DNA of 64,000 nt from Lyophyllum atratum (taxonomy: Eukaryota; Basidiomycota; Agaricomycetes; Agaricales; Lyophyllaceae), in NCBI GenBank assembly GCA_014905825.1, contig JACGCN010000077.1:1-64000 (forward strand). The letters are read 5' to 3'. A program made the position numbers and the translations under genes. Below are positions 35,130 through 45,067 of the stretch, in pieces; the stretch's first letter is position 1; each line of letters starts with the position of its first letter. Below the pieces are notes generated by a model. It saw nothing but the letters and a program-made list of their open reading frames with translations, was not told the DNA's origin and made no database searches.

Positions 35130-36797
35130 TCATCCAACGACCAGCCCCATGAACAAAATCCACCCCAACGCACCCACAGCCACCGCGCCCCCAGCAGAGG
35201 CGACGCCCATCGCGATCGCTGTGTTCTTGGTCCCATGACCGCCGCCACCAGTGGAGCCGCCGGAGGACGACGTCGAGCTGGCGCCAATGGGGCCTGTCTG
35301 TGTAGGGCGCTGCGCTGCGGCCGAGGTCGCGGATTGATACCTGCGCGAAAGGGTCATGAGCATCAGATACGGTGGAGGCGAGGCAGGATGGAGGTATAGA
35401 GTACAAGGACGACAGTAAAAAAGAAGAGAGCGAAAGATTGACTCACGCAGACATAGCCTTCGCGTCATCCCTATTGAGGTTGACCAGCACATGATCGACT
35501 ATATGAATAACACCTCTATCCGTCAATACATCCGTCTTGATGATCTTCGCGCTCGCGCCATTCGCACTCGTGATGTAGGTGCCCGACGAGTTCGCGTTGA
35601 AAGTGAGGGATTGACCCGCTGCCGAGACAAAGTTCGATGAGGAGGAGTCGAGTTGCGGCGAGTAGTACGTTGTGCCGTTGATGTACTACACTCGACCATC
35701 GAGTCAGCATACATGCAGTGATCAAGAAGAAGAGATTACTATGGCGTACGTGGTTACTTAGAAGAGCAAGCAGGGCAGTCTGGTTGTTGACCAAGCCCGT
35801 GAGCGTAGATTGTGCATTCTTAAGGGCCGCATCGTCGGGTGCAAAAAAGGTGTAGCCTTGTGTCCTATTCGCTTCAAGAGCCTGCTCGACAGTCGCGTTC
35901 GTTCCATTGGGGAAGAAACTCGGTACGGCTACCATGTCCACGATGCCATTGAGAGAAGTTAGGTTATTTGCGGCAGCGACTTTGTCGAAGGATCCCGGAG
36001 GCATGAGCACGTTTGAGATAGTTGCGACCAGGATGTGACCGACGGCCATTGTGGTGAGGACAGTGACCTCAGGTCTGCGATAGAGCGTCAACAAGATGTT
36101 ATTGACGCTCGGTGTACGCTGTGGCAGGGTGCTTACTTTTGGTTCAGGAAGTAGATGGTGGAGTTGGAGGTCATGTCGTTCCTCGTCCAAGCTACGACCT
36201 GGGCGTTGTTGCCCTCCAGGTCGACAAGGGTCCCGTCGGTGAGAAGGGTATGGGCCACGGTTACGGAGGGAAGAACGGCACAGGCTAGCGATGCATTGCC
36301 CTGGGTGCTGTTTACGAAGTAGCCGGGAACAACATGGTATGAGAGGACTTGTGCTAGGAGCTGTGGATTGTTGGAAACGGACGCGACTGCGGGGGCGTCG
36401 ACTGCAGAGCAAACGTCAGTAATTTTGCGCATATATAGAGGTGAAGGAACAAGAAGATGTCATAAGTCATTGAAAAATATCGCATTGTGAGCATTCGGTG
36501 TGATGAGGTGTACACGAACCAATACATAGCGAACGGTGAAACTACGAGATGCGGGGATATGGGAGAGGACTTACACGCAGCGTTATTCGGCGCATAAACG
36601 GTGTAGTTGTTCCCGTTAACGAGGGCGGCCATCATGTCCTGGCCTGGCTTCGTTCCGTTTACTTTCCCCAGAGCCGTCGCAAACGAGGTAAGCCCCGCTT
36701 TCTGGAACGCGCTCATCAAACCAGGCGCGTCGAGACTTTGCGCTTGAGCGTGGAGGCAGATCCCGGAGAGAACGAGAGAGAGAAGGAAGTTACGCAT
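35130..36797 (-). CDS. GPI-anchored fasciclin-like (FAS1) protein
   Basis: Cell-surface adhesion-type protein with two FAS1 domains. Signal peptide MRNFLLSLVLSGICLHAQAQ. FAS1 domain 1: LMSAFQKAGLTSFATALGKV, NYTVYAPNNAA, then across an intron FDAPAVASVSNNPQLLAQVL and SYHVVPGYFV. It ends near TVLTTMAVGHILVATI, where FAS1 domain 2 begins: YTFFAPDDAALKNA, LLALLSNHYINGTTYYS, TSANGASAKIIKTDVLTDRG and VIHIVDHVLVN. The C-terminus is Ser/Gly-rich (SSTSSSGGSTGGGG) and ends in a hydrophobic tail (GALGWILFMGLVV), as expected for GPI attachment. About five exons. Many N-glycosylation sequons (NGT, NST, NAT, NRT, NQT). The start at 36797 is supported by the signal peptide and an upstream TATA box at 36868. 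Probably cell-wall or plasma-membrane located. Confidence 0.9.
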
Positions 36798-36867
36798 GTT
36801 GGGGGCGTGCGATGGATGATAGTGGGAGGGAAAAGGGGGAAACGGCGGGAGTCCTTGAAGTGAGTGT

Positions 36868-36874
36868 TATATAG
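36868..36874 (-). promoter_or_regulatory. Putative TATA box of the fasciclin gene
   Basis: TATATAA on the minus strand, about 71 nt upstream of the ATG at 36797. Confidence 0.5.
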
Positions 36875-37537
36875 GCCGGCGGGGCCCCGGAGCCGCCATT
36901 CCGAGGGACGACCAAAATGGAATGACGTCGGTGAGCGGGCTACGATCTTGGCTTGACCTTGGACGTTCATCGTCTCCTACTCCAGCTGGCCAAGAAAAAA
37001 AACATGAGACTACCGCAGCTGCTTGGCGCGGAGCTAAGGAGATGCAGTGTATCATTATGTGCTGCGCATAAAAAGACCAGTAAGCTTCAACTGAGAAAAC
37101 ATGTGCATATCAGAGCGTAAGATGTTGAGCGTCGAGTTTTTGAACGGTGAGCAAGTAAAGGAAGGTTCAATGTTGGTCGCGTGGTGTTTATTAATAAACC
37201 AGCCCTAACCCTAAAAACAGACTCTGCTTCGATCACTGATCCTCGTCATCCGGCATCGATCTTTCTGTATAAACATCCTCGAATTCAAAAGTACGTTTCG
37301 GGATCCATGTCAACAAGGAATATACGTCGAGCCTCGTCAAATATGCAATCTCTGGGAGTGGCTCCCGAGGACTGATGGTGTAAAAAACGATAAAAATGAT
37401 AAAGAAAACGGATCCAGAAGGAGCCTGGAGAAATTTGGAACAATTCTCAAGTCATATATAGGTGAAGGTGAACTATTTTTTTAACGAAACTCCGAACCCG
37501 AAAAAAAGCGAATGGATCAGCGCCAATCACCGTAGTA
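36875..37537. other. Intergenic region
   Basis: Promoter side of the fasciclin gene and 3' flank of the lectin-like gene. Nothing else is supported. Confidence 0.45.
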
Positions 37538-38253
37538 TCAGTTGGGGAGAGGAGCAAGCTGCCACGGCGACGCATCATTCACCTTCACCGCCTCGACCAA
37601 GGTCCCCGGCACCCCAGGACTGACGAACCCAACCCGAAGGACATTCGTCGTAGGATTCTCAAGGGCATACAAGAAGTCCCTGCCCGCCGTAACCGAGAAT
37701 CCCATATGGTCAATGCATTCCGCACAGTTATTACCGTACCGGCCTCCCACTCCAGCCGTCCACTTGTATTCTTTGAGGATGCGGTCGGGGGAGAGGAAGT
37801 ACACATGGAACTTGAGTGAGAGCAAGACACCGTTAGCTGATAAGCCATGAACGACATATGGTTGATATACGCACTCCTTGGTCAGCGTTTCCGATAGCGG
37901 TGAAAGCAATGGGCGTGCCGCGGAGGATGGGCTCGGAGGCTGGTACAAGCGCCCCAGCGGGAAAATCGGTTTTGCCGGTGGTGAAAGGCCCATCCGTGAT
38001 TCCATATTGGACGATCGCACCGGTCGAGTCTTGGTAGACCAACCGGGTCTGAGGGGCCCGCGTGCCAAAGAGTTCCACTGCAGCAACGTTGCCAAGAGGC
38101 GACACTGGCACGTAGGTTACAGCAGACGTGTTCTGGGTGTTGATAGCGGAGGCGTGGACTCCGATGGCGAATGCAACAGCCTGTCGTCATCAGTAACAGA
38201 CCCGATGTTGGGAGGAGGCTAAGACTCACAGCGAAGAGCTTGGAGGCGATCAT
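37538..38253 (-). CDS. Small secreted beta-propeller / fucose-lectin-like protein
   Basis: Secreted protein of about 190 residues. Exon 1 MIASKLFA joins by a GTGAGT...ACAG intron to AVAFAIGVHASAINTQN, completing a signal peptide. The mature part has propeller-like strands: NVAAVELFGTRAPQTRLVYQ, TGAIVQYGITDGPFTTGK, GTPIAFTAIGNADQG. A second intron (about 37815-37874, acceptor TCAAG) leads to FHVYFLSPDRILKEYKW and GGRYGNNCAECIDHMGF. The pattern VYFLSPDRILKEYKW is similar to blades of fungal fucose-specific lectins, but this protein is shorter than the roughly 300-residue six-bladed family. The assignment is therefore tentative. Two Cys in NNCAEC may form a disulfide. Stop at 37538-37540 after LAPLPN. 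A TATA box lies 64 nt before the start. Confidence 0.65.
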
Positions 38254-38315
38254 GTTGTAAAAATCAAGAGATGTAGTAGCGTTTGCTGCTGAGCGTGCAC
38301 CAACCACATCCTCAG

Positions 38316-38322
38316 ATTTATA
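38316..38322 (-). promoter_or_regulatory. Putative TATA box of the lectin-like gene
   Basis: TATAAAT on the minus strand, about 64 nt upstream of the ATG at 38253. Confidence 0.5.
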
Positions 38323-40852
38323 CCTCACAGCGGAGGGATTTATGCCCATTACAGCCACATACGCCTGCCGTTTAGCAAGCCCTTCAATTCCACCTGTACT
38401 GCACTTAGCTTGCGGAAAATAGACGGCCGAGCCTAAAATCCACGATCAATTGCTGTTGGAGGTTCCATGCAGCCTGCATACGACTTCAGAAACGGTGAAA
38501 CTTGTATGACAATCACATCAGCAAATGTACTTAGAAGCATTGAGGAAACGAAAGAACCTAATACCAAAACATTGTATGCCCGTGTTCTACTTCTGGGCGC
38601 TTATAACCCTAGCGCTTATTTATTCTGTTCTGATGTGATGTGGCTTGTAACATATTAACCGTCGTCCGCGCCGAGACTACTTTGGACGGTGACCAGGCTA
38701 AGCACCTTCGAAAACAGAATGCTACCAAGAACTGTGCTCGGAACTCTAGCAAGAGGGCTTCAGTTCGTGCTGTATGCACAGGTGGAATATGAATTCGGCC
38801 AGAAGGCGTCTTCTAGTGAGCACCTAGGCGATAATAGGAAAAGTTGACAACAAAATGTCAGCCCACTAAGTAGAGCGTTCTCGAATGGTGGTTGTGGGAT
38901 GGGAACCTAGAAGACACATTGGAGTTTCAGCTCCTAGAAGGCCAATAGCTGTTGAGTACATCGAGGCGTCCTTCTATGATATATAGCCAGAAGCCATACC
39001 TTCCTCTCTTTGGTGAAATGAAGTTCTTCGACATGGAGGTAGCGAAGTTGTGTCTAGAATGCCTGCTGAGAACAGTAAGCTCAGTATTCATGTATGGCTA
39101 GTATCGGAGGCGGCATTGATGCATACGACTTGTTACCGGATGGTTGCGGTCTATCGCATTTATGATATCGCTTGATGACTCGGTCTGGAACTGCGTCCTA
39201 GGATCCGGCTCCACAAGAACGACCGACTCCAATCCTAGGATTAAACGGCAACTTGTAAGAGTACTATGATGTGTCCTCGAGTACGATATGCAGAAATGGG
39301 GTCTCGGAAGGCGAAGAGGTTGCGGAAGTGTCGTGGGCGGCAGTTGCCGGTCTTCACTTGTTGACGGACGGGCCACTTTTTTGATCCTAACTATGTGCCA
39401 TGATACTCTTCACTGATTTTCACTAAGGACTTGAAGCAGTCGCTGCTACACGTTCAAACCGTCTGTATTTCATCTCCTGAGGTGACGTCGCGTCTTCAAC
39501 GTTCCCATCGACAAGCCTTGCTAGTGGGTTAGGGTTAACCGGGACTAGTTGAGCCAAGCGCGATCTAGCCACGCAGTCAGTGTAGCCTGAACGGTTCCAA
39601 ATACCTTCTTGTGCTATGTAGGCGTGGCTATTTGCCTCCTGCCGTTGTCTGCCGCCTCGATCCGTGCAGTACCGTGGAAGAAACCGACCCAGACGACCTG
39701 CGATGATCGGTCGTCCAGCCCCCCCTCCCGGGTCCACTCGCAGTACCACCGCGCTATCCTACCGTTTAATCTCGACTCCTCACGTCATTCCCAACTACCC
39801 CTTGTCTTAAAGCTCGATATTTCCGGACGCCATCTCCCGCATTCGTCTGAAGATGTCAATTAATAGCCCAACGGGAATATTTTTCATCATGCATTTTGCT
39901 TGAAGGTGAGTGGACTTGATGGGACACCCCAGGGTGCGTTGCTGTTGCCTTCGTCGGAAATTTTGATACTGATAGGCTTGCTCAGGTCTCAATGGGTGGC
40001 GAGGACGTATTTCTATAGAAGTGGACATCTCGATGTGTTAGGAATTATGCGGTTGTCGATAAAGACACTATCTCCGAAGCGGCAGCCTGCTGTGAAAGAG
40101 CATGTAGCGTGGAAATCGACGGGCCAAGTCATCCATCGCAACCGCCTTGATAAGTCCCTTGACGCGTCCACCTGTCATCGAGTTCCCAAAACTTGGAAAG
40201 CCACGCACCAGAGCAATACCGCTCTTGCCCTCGAGGTGATGTGCATTTGCATAGGTGTAACATCTCGAATACGCTATCCTTCTTGGGGTCACGAGTCTCA
40301 ACGCACCCTTGCCAAATGGTCATATGCAGTGATTCACCGCGCGCGAACTGGGGCCTTCTGACCCCCCACGTGGAAAGAAGACATCGGCAACTCGAAGTTG
40401 CCAGACACTTCTGTATTTCTATGCAAGATCTTTGGGGTACCTGTTCCGATGAAGATGGATTTTCGAAGCCTCCGGAGATTAACTGCAGTGGATGTCATCG
40501 GAGAATAACATATTTAGCGGTTCATCTGGCCTCCAAGAAGACACGCCCTGACACGCCCGGACCTAATTAACCTCATGGTTTGTACTCGAGACCATGACAT
40601 GGGCTTTGAGATAAGGTGAGTACTCCTAAACAGCCTTGGAATTCTCTGACTCGACATTATTAGCGCCTAAGCCTCTCTTAAGCCCCTCGGGACACCGTAT
40701 TCTCCGATCCGGCTTGAATGACATGGGTCTGGTCAGCAATGCTCGGGGGTTCCTTCCTCCAAGATCATCACCATATATACCGCTTCGATAACCTTTCAAA
40801 CAGCAGATCTGCCCTCCGCAGGTCCACCCTCTCACCATACAAGCACATCCGC
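38323..40852. other. Gene-poor 2.5 kb region
   Basis: No recognisable gene. Open frames of 60-153 codons on both strands (for example 39900-40361 +, 39423-39749 -) overlap without motifs. The right end holds the promoter of the following single-exon gene. Confidence 0.45.
40774..40779 (+). promoter_or_regulatory. Putative TATA box of the single-exon membrane protein gene
   Basis: TATATA, 79 nt before the ATG at 40853. It lies downstream of the alternative in-frame ATG at 40718, so it favours the later start. Confidence 0.4.
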
Positions 40853-41800
40853 ATGCCCGCCGACCTCATTGCCGTCATCATCGCCATAGTCGCCCTCCTC
40901 GGATCCATCGCAAACGCCTCCCTCATAGTGTGGGAGAAGCGGCACACCGAGCGCCGAAGGCGCTACCACGCTCTCGCCGACGTCGTCGCCAAGTACCGGG
41001 ACCCTCTCCACCTCGCAGCAGAGGACCTGGCCATGAAGATCTTTAACATCATCGACAACGATTTCGCCGGGTGGGTCTCCGAATCTTCCAGCCGCGCGCG
41101 TCAGGACTACGCCATAATGCATACCTCCTTCGTGCTGGGTCGTTTATTCTGCTGGTTGTATATCCTGCGCCGCGATACGCAGTTCCCTCTACCCTCGACG
41201 CGGTACGACGAGGAGAGTGGGGCGGTTAGGACAGTCTTGAATAATATCCGGATGACGCTCCGCACGACTCGAGATGACTCCCTCTTCAAAGTCCTTACGG
41301 GCGAGCAAGAGGCGATCGGCGAGCTGATGACTGTGGTAGACGAGACATACATCTTCGCAGCAGAGGGACAGGGAAATGACGGCGGTGGGAGGCGTCACGG
41401 AGGGCAGTGTCGCTGTGTCGGTTACGCCAGCTTCGTGCAGAGGTGGAAGCAGGACTCGGAATTCCGGGAGTGGTTTGGGAGCGTTGTGAATGGGCTTAGA
41501 GAAATGAACAGGCTCTCGCGGGGCGTGCAGGCGGGTGTCGGCCTCCCTCGACGACAGTATCCTCCTGAGGAGAGATTGCGGCGCCTACAGCACCAACTGG
41601 TGGACCTGACTGAGTGTCTGGATCCCCGCGGTTTGCATAGTAAATCCATTGGTCGATGCGTACCACCCGCGCGAGCGTGTCTGTGTAAGGCGTGTGGAGG
41701 CAAGAATCCTCACGAGCTAGGGCCTTTGAATTCTAGTAGTACCATCCAGGAGAAGGCTGTGAGTCCGCAGAATGATAATAAAAGCTACGAAGTGGTGTAG
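40853..41800 (+). CDS. Single-exon membrane-anchored protein of unknown function
   Basis: I do not recognise the family. The start at 40853 gives 315 residues; an in-frame ATG at 40718 would add 45 residues of poor quality and lies before the TATA box. The N-terminus is one hydrophobic helix (DLIAVIIAIVALLGSIANASLIVW) followed by a basic stretch (EKRHTERRRRYHALADVV). The body is predicted largely helical and charged (KYRDPLHLAAEDLAMKIF, LGRLFCWLYILRRDTQFPL, FKVLTGEQEAIGELMTVVDE). It ends with a Cys-containing tail (CVPPARACLCKACGGKNP) and a polar C-terminus. Intronless and GC-rich, unlike most genes here. The topology (N-terminal anchor, cytosolic helical body) resembles fungal hypothetical proteins with an N-terminal TM helix, but function is unknown. 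Confidence 0.7.
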   Translation: MPADLIAVIIAIVALLGSIANASLIVWEKRHTERRRRYHALADVVAKYRDPLHLAAEDLAMKIFNIIDNDFAGWVSESSSRARQDYAIMHTSFVLGRLFCWLYILRRDTQFPLPSTRYDEESGAVRTVLNNIRMTLRTTRDDSLFKVLTGEQEAIGELMTVVDETYIFAAEGQGNDGGGRRHGGQCRCVGYASFVQRWKQDSEFREWFGSVVNGLREMNRLSRGVQAGVGLPRRQYPPEERLRRLQHQLVDLTECLDPRGLHSKSIGRCVPPARACLCKACGGKNPHELGPLNSSSTIQEKAVSPQNDNKSYEVV

Positions 41801-41879
41801 GTTGGGGCGTAGGTCATGAATCTCGATCATTTATCCCGCATCCCACTAAGACAGTGACATATGTAAGCTGGAATACCAA

Positions 41880-43088
41880 CTAAGCTAACATCAAGCCTGT
41901 GGTCAAGGCTAGGAGCGTAGCATGGCGGAGGATCTCCTTTACAATCGTTTCGAAAATCTGTTCTCCCATGATCTTGTCGTTAACATGAAAACGGAATGAG
42001 AGTTCAACGCGCTTGAGACGAACAAATTTGATTTGGGCAAAGAGGGTGTCGAAAACCTTCCACCCATTCAGGAAGTCACGATAGGCGGGCACGGGCAGAT
42101 CGGGTGGGGGCATGCCAATGAAAAACACGAGTGAAAGGCTGTCGAGGCAGTTGATAGCTGGAATGGAAGAGAGGGCGGCGTGCAGCCAAGGAAGGGGGTT
42201 TTCGTGTCCTGGCAGTAATGCCTTCATGGCAAAAGCCAGCGTATTGAGGGAGGGCATATACGACAAGTCGATTGGAGGACAATGATCAACTGGGAAGTTA
42301 CATGGTCAGAGGGCACGCAAGTGTGACAAGCCTTACTCACGATCTGCATCCAGGCTAACGTCGAGGCGCTCTAGGGAGGTTGTGGCGTGGAGAAGATCGG
42401 TTAGTGCAGAGTAGCTCAGCTGGTCTGCGCGGATGTCAAGAATCCTCAGCGCAGAGAGCTCTATCGGCGAGTGGGGTCCAATAAACGCGGAAGCCAAAAT
42501 ACTCTTGTCTATTACGAGTTCTTCGATACTGGTCCTCTCGTGCCCATTCTGGAGACCGGTAGGCTGCACTATGTGTGCATCAGAGCTCCCTGACTGGCCG
42601 AATCTCAAGTCCTGCAAATTCAAGGCCTTGATGTGGCGGCGAGAACGGAGAATCTGGAGAAGATCGGGATAAGGGATATGGAGATGTTGAAGCCGGAGAT
42701 TCTTTAGTAGCGGTAGCGAACCGATGGCCAATATCAGGGGATTTGGTAGAGAATCCTCGACATCAGTGCGAGACAGGATCCAAATAGTTTCCAAAGAGGT
42801 AAGCGTGACGAGTAGGAGGGGGAGAAACTGATCCGCCAGGCTGTCTTCCCCCTCATTATGAAGGATGACTTCCACGATATAGAGTGCGATACCCGGTGAG
42901 GATAAAATCGTCATATACAGACGGTGGCAGCTATCCTTCAGGAGGCCAAGGCGTACTTGACGAAAAAGATGGTAACGGCTTGACCCTAGCCATCTAAGGG
43001 CGACAGTTGAACATGCTCGAAGTGCGGGCTTATCAAGGTGAAGAAAGTCAATAATATAGTCGATAAGTTCGCCAGGAAATTCGGCCAT
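41880..43088 (-). CDS. F-box / leucine-rich-repeat-like protein
   Basis: Probable SCF ubiquitin-ligase substrate adaptor. The N-terminus MAEFPGELIDYIIDFLHLDKPALRAC...ALRWLGSSRYHLFRQV matches the fungal F-box pattern (P-x-E-L-I-x-x-I-I-D-x-L, then C-x-x-V-x-x-x-W). Downstream are leucine-rich stretches typical of the LRR-like part: LVTLTSLETIWIL, IGSLPLLKNLRLQHLHI, HIKALNLQDLRF, SALRILDIRADQLSY and TTSLERLDVSLD. There are two exons, 42341-43088 and 41880-42289, joined by a 51-nt GTGAGT...CCAG intron to give DLDHCPPIDLSYMPSL. An in-frame ATG at 43148 would add 20 residues; the 43088 start is preferred because the F-box usually lies at the N-terminus. Stop at 41880-41882 after TTGLMLA. The substrate is unknown. 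Confidence 0.8.
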
Positions 43089-43148
43089 GACAGTCGAAAA
43101 GTGGTTGAGTATTGGCAGGTCGCGATGAGGTGGATCTTTGCGGTTCAC

Positions 43149-43603
43149 CTGGGACCGACTTCAAGTTCGGTTAACGCATTGAGATCGAGGAAAATGTACA
43201 TGATCACGTGATCATCGCACAATCTCCGGTCACGGAGGGGGCAAGGAGGGGGATAAGTAGTGCAATGCCAGTCATTTCGAGTGGAAGTTAGTTGTTCGGA
43301 TACATAATTCTAATTACTACGAGGGTATGCTATTATTACTGCTGATCCGTAAGGCTAAATTCTGAATGAAAACAAAGATGGTGGTGGTGGTTCATGCGAC
43401 TCCTGTAGCCCGTAGCTGGCGCCCCGCATGTTCGCTGGGATATACAAGCCTCGAGAGCTCACTCCAAACAACGCTGATCGAGCAGTTGGGTGTCTCCAAT
43501 CGCCAACAAGCATGATGATGGTCTCTTGACACAAACAGCGCCGCGCAGGATAAAGCGTAATCCCTAACACGGGGCCAGGGATTATCGTGAGGTGGCGATC
43601 CGT
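43149..43603. other. Intergenic region
   Basis: Promoter side of the F-box gene and 3' flank of the next minus-strand gene. No supported coding sequence. Confidence 0.45.
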
Positions 43604-45067
43604 CTAGGTCTCGCGATATGTTGGCGGAATCTCTTCTATTCCCAGCGCCTCGTCCACCTGTATCGCCGACAGCCTTATTCCACTGTCGTAGTGCTGTATT
43701 GGCGTTCGCACCGGCGACGAAGGCGAACGTGTGTCTGCAGAGGGCTGGAAGCTCGACCTACTCGAACTCGCGCCCGACGTGCTGGCCTGGGGTACGTGTC
43801 TATCCTTGTGCATCTCTTGGAACGGTATAGGCATCGAAGTGTCGACTCGCAATTGAGGGAAAAGTCCGCGCTTGGATTCTAGAGTGTTCGAGGCGCTGGA
43901 GGATATGGTGGAGGGGTATAGTGAGGTCGGAGGGTATGATATGAAAGGCGTGACTTCGGCATTCGGAGCGTGAGGCAGCCCAAATTTACTATGGTGTTGT
44001 CGCTTTCGCCAGAGGAGGAATGCGGCGAAGAGGATGAAGAGGAAGGCAAGGGTCCCTGCAACGCCGCCTACAATTGCCCCAACGTTCGCCTTTCTAGGGA
44101 TCTTGACAGCCGAACCGTTGGCGATGACGAGGTGGTCGAGCGTGAGAGGGACCGTTTGGCCATTGCCTGCGTGCGTGACCAGGAGGTTATGCGAGCCGGC
44201 GGATAGGTTGGGGGTCATAAAGAAGAGCTGATTATACATCATGCTTGCAGACGAGTATCGTGAGGAGGCCTTGCCAATTTGAAAGGAAATGGGCGAACCG
44301 CCGTCGATGGAGTAGGACCCGGAACTGGAGGTCGACTCTTGCCCGGACACGATCCCGAACCATGAAAGTTGGGTGCCTGTTGGGTATATCCATGGGTACG
44401 GTCTGCTGGCACAGAACACATCTATACGTACCGGTGAAATTGATTTTCATCGTCGAGTTATATTTCGTTGTGCTATTCGCCGATCCACCCCAAGAATGCC
44501 AGCTGGTATCGTAAACGATATCAGGATCGCGGTTGTCGAAGAGGACTGCTTCGTCACCCGGATGCGCATCGTAAGGTATGTATTGCAAGTAGTCAAACCA
44601 GAAAGTCCCTCCGTTGATCGAGACTGCTACTGTCAGCTCGTGAGGGCCGCGACGGAGCGCATCTTGTCCACAAAGCAACATATTGTTATCGAGGGCGCCA
44701 GTATGTGACGGGAGGCGGTTCAGACCCATGCTTTCTTGGTCGACAAAGCATTCCCATGTCATATACGCGGTCGTATCGCGTTCACCTGTGGTGTCGATAG
44801 ACCCGAAGACTTTGACTGACGTTCCTGGGAAGAACTGACATTTCAGCACGCAGAATGAATAGATAGCAAGTATGCAGACGCACCTTCAAAAGCAAAGGAA
44901 ACATTCCCATTCGTCTTAGTTCCATGCAGCGTACTGTTGTACGGTGGTCCGAATGTTCCGACATCGTCTCTGCTCTCTGTCGCCTTGAACCACCCTCCCG
45001 CTGTGTATCTTACTCGAGTGTCGGTGTCGTCGATTACGAGGGGTCGTTGAAGGAATTGGGTGGACAT
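43604..45067 (-). CDS. Single-pass membrane protein with beta-sandwich-like ectodomain
   Basis: Agaricomycete-type protein of unknown function. The N-terminus MSTQFLQRPLVIDDTDTRVR is followed by YTAGGWFKATESRDDVGTFG and PPYNSTLHGTKTNGNVSFAF, then TSVKVFGSIDTTGERDTTAY. A second similar beta-rich unit follows (DIVYDTSWHSWGGSANSTTK, GTQLSWFGIVSGQES, GSYSIDGGSPISFQIG, LDHLVIANGS). One transmembrane helix (ANVGAIVGGVAGTLAFLFILF, then AAFLLWRKRQHH) is followed by a Ser/Pro-rich cytosolic tail with SDSGIRLSAIQ-like and PPTYRET ends. The two ectodomain halves resemble carbohydrate-binding-type sandwiches that recur in mushroom genomes. There is no classical N-terminal signal peptide, which is usual for this group as I know it. 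Three to four exons; several N-glycosylation sequons in the ectodomain. Function unknown. Confidence 0.8.

Noticed and set aside
37200..37215. CCCTAACCCTAA-like telomeric motif
   Set aside because: Fewer than three units, isolated in intergenic DNA; not a telomere or interstitial array.
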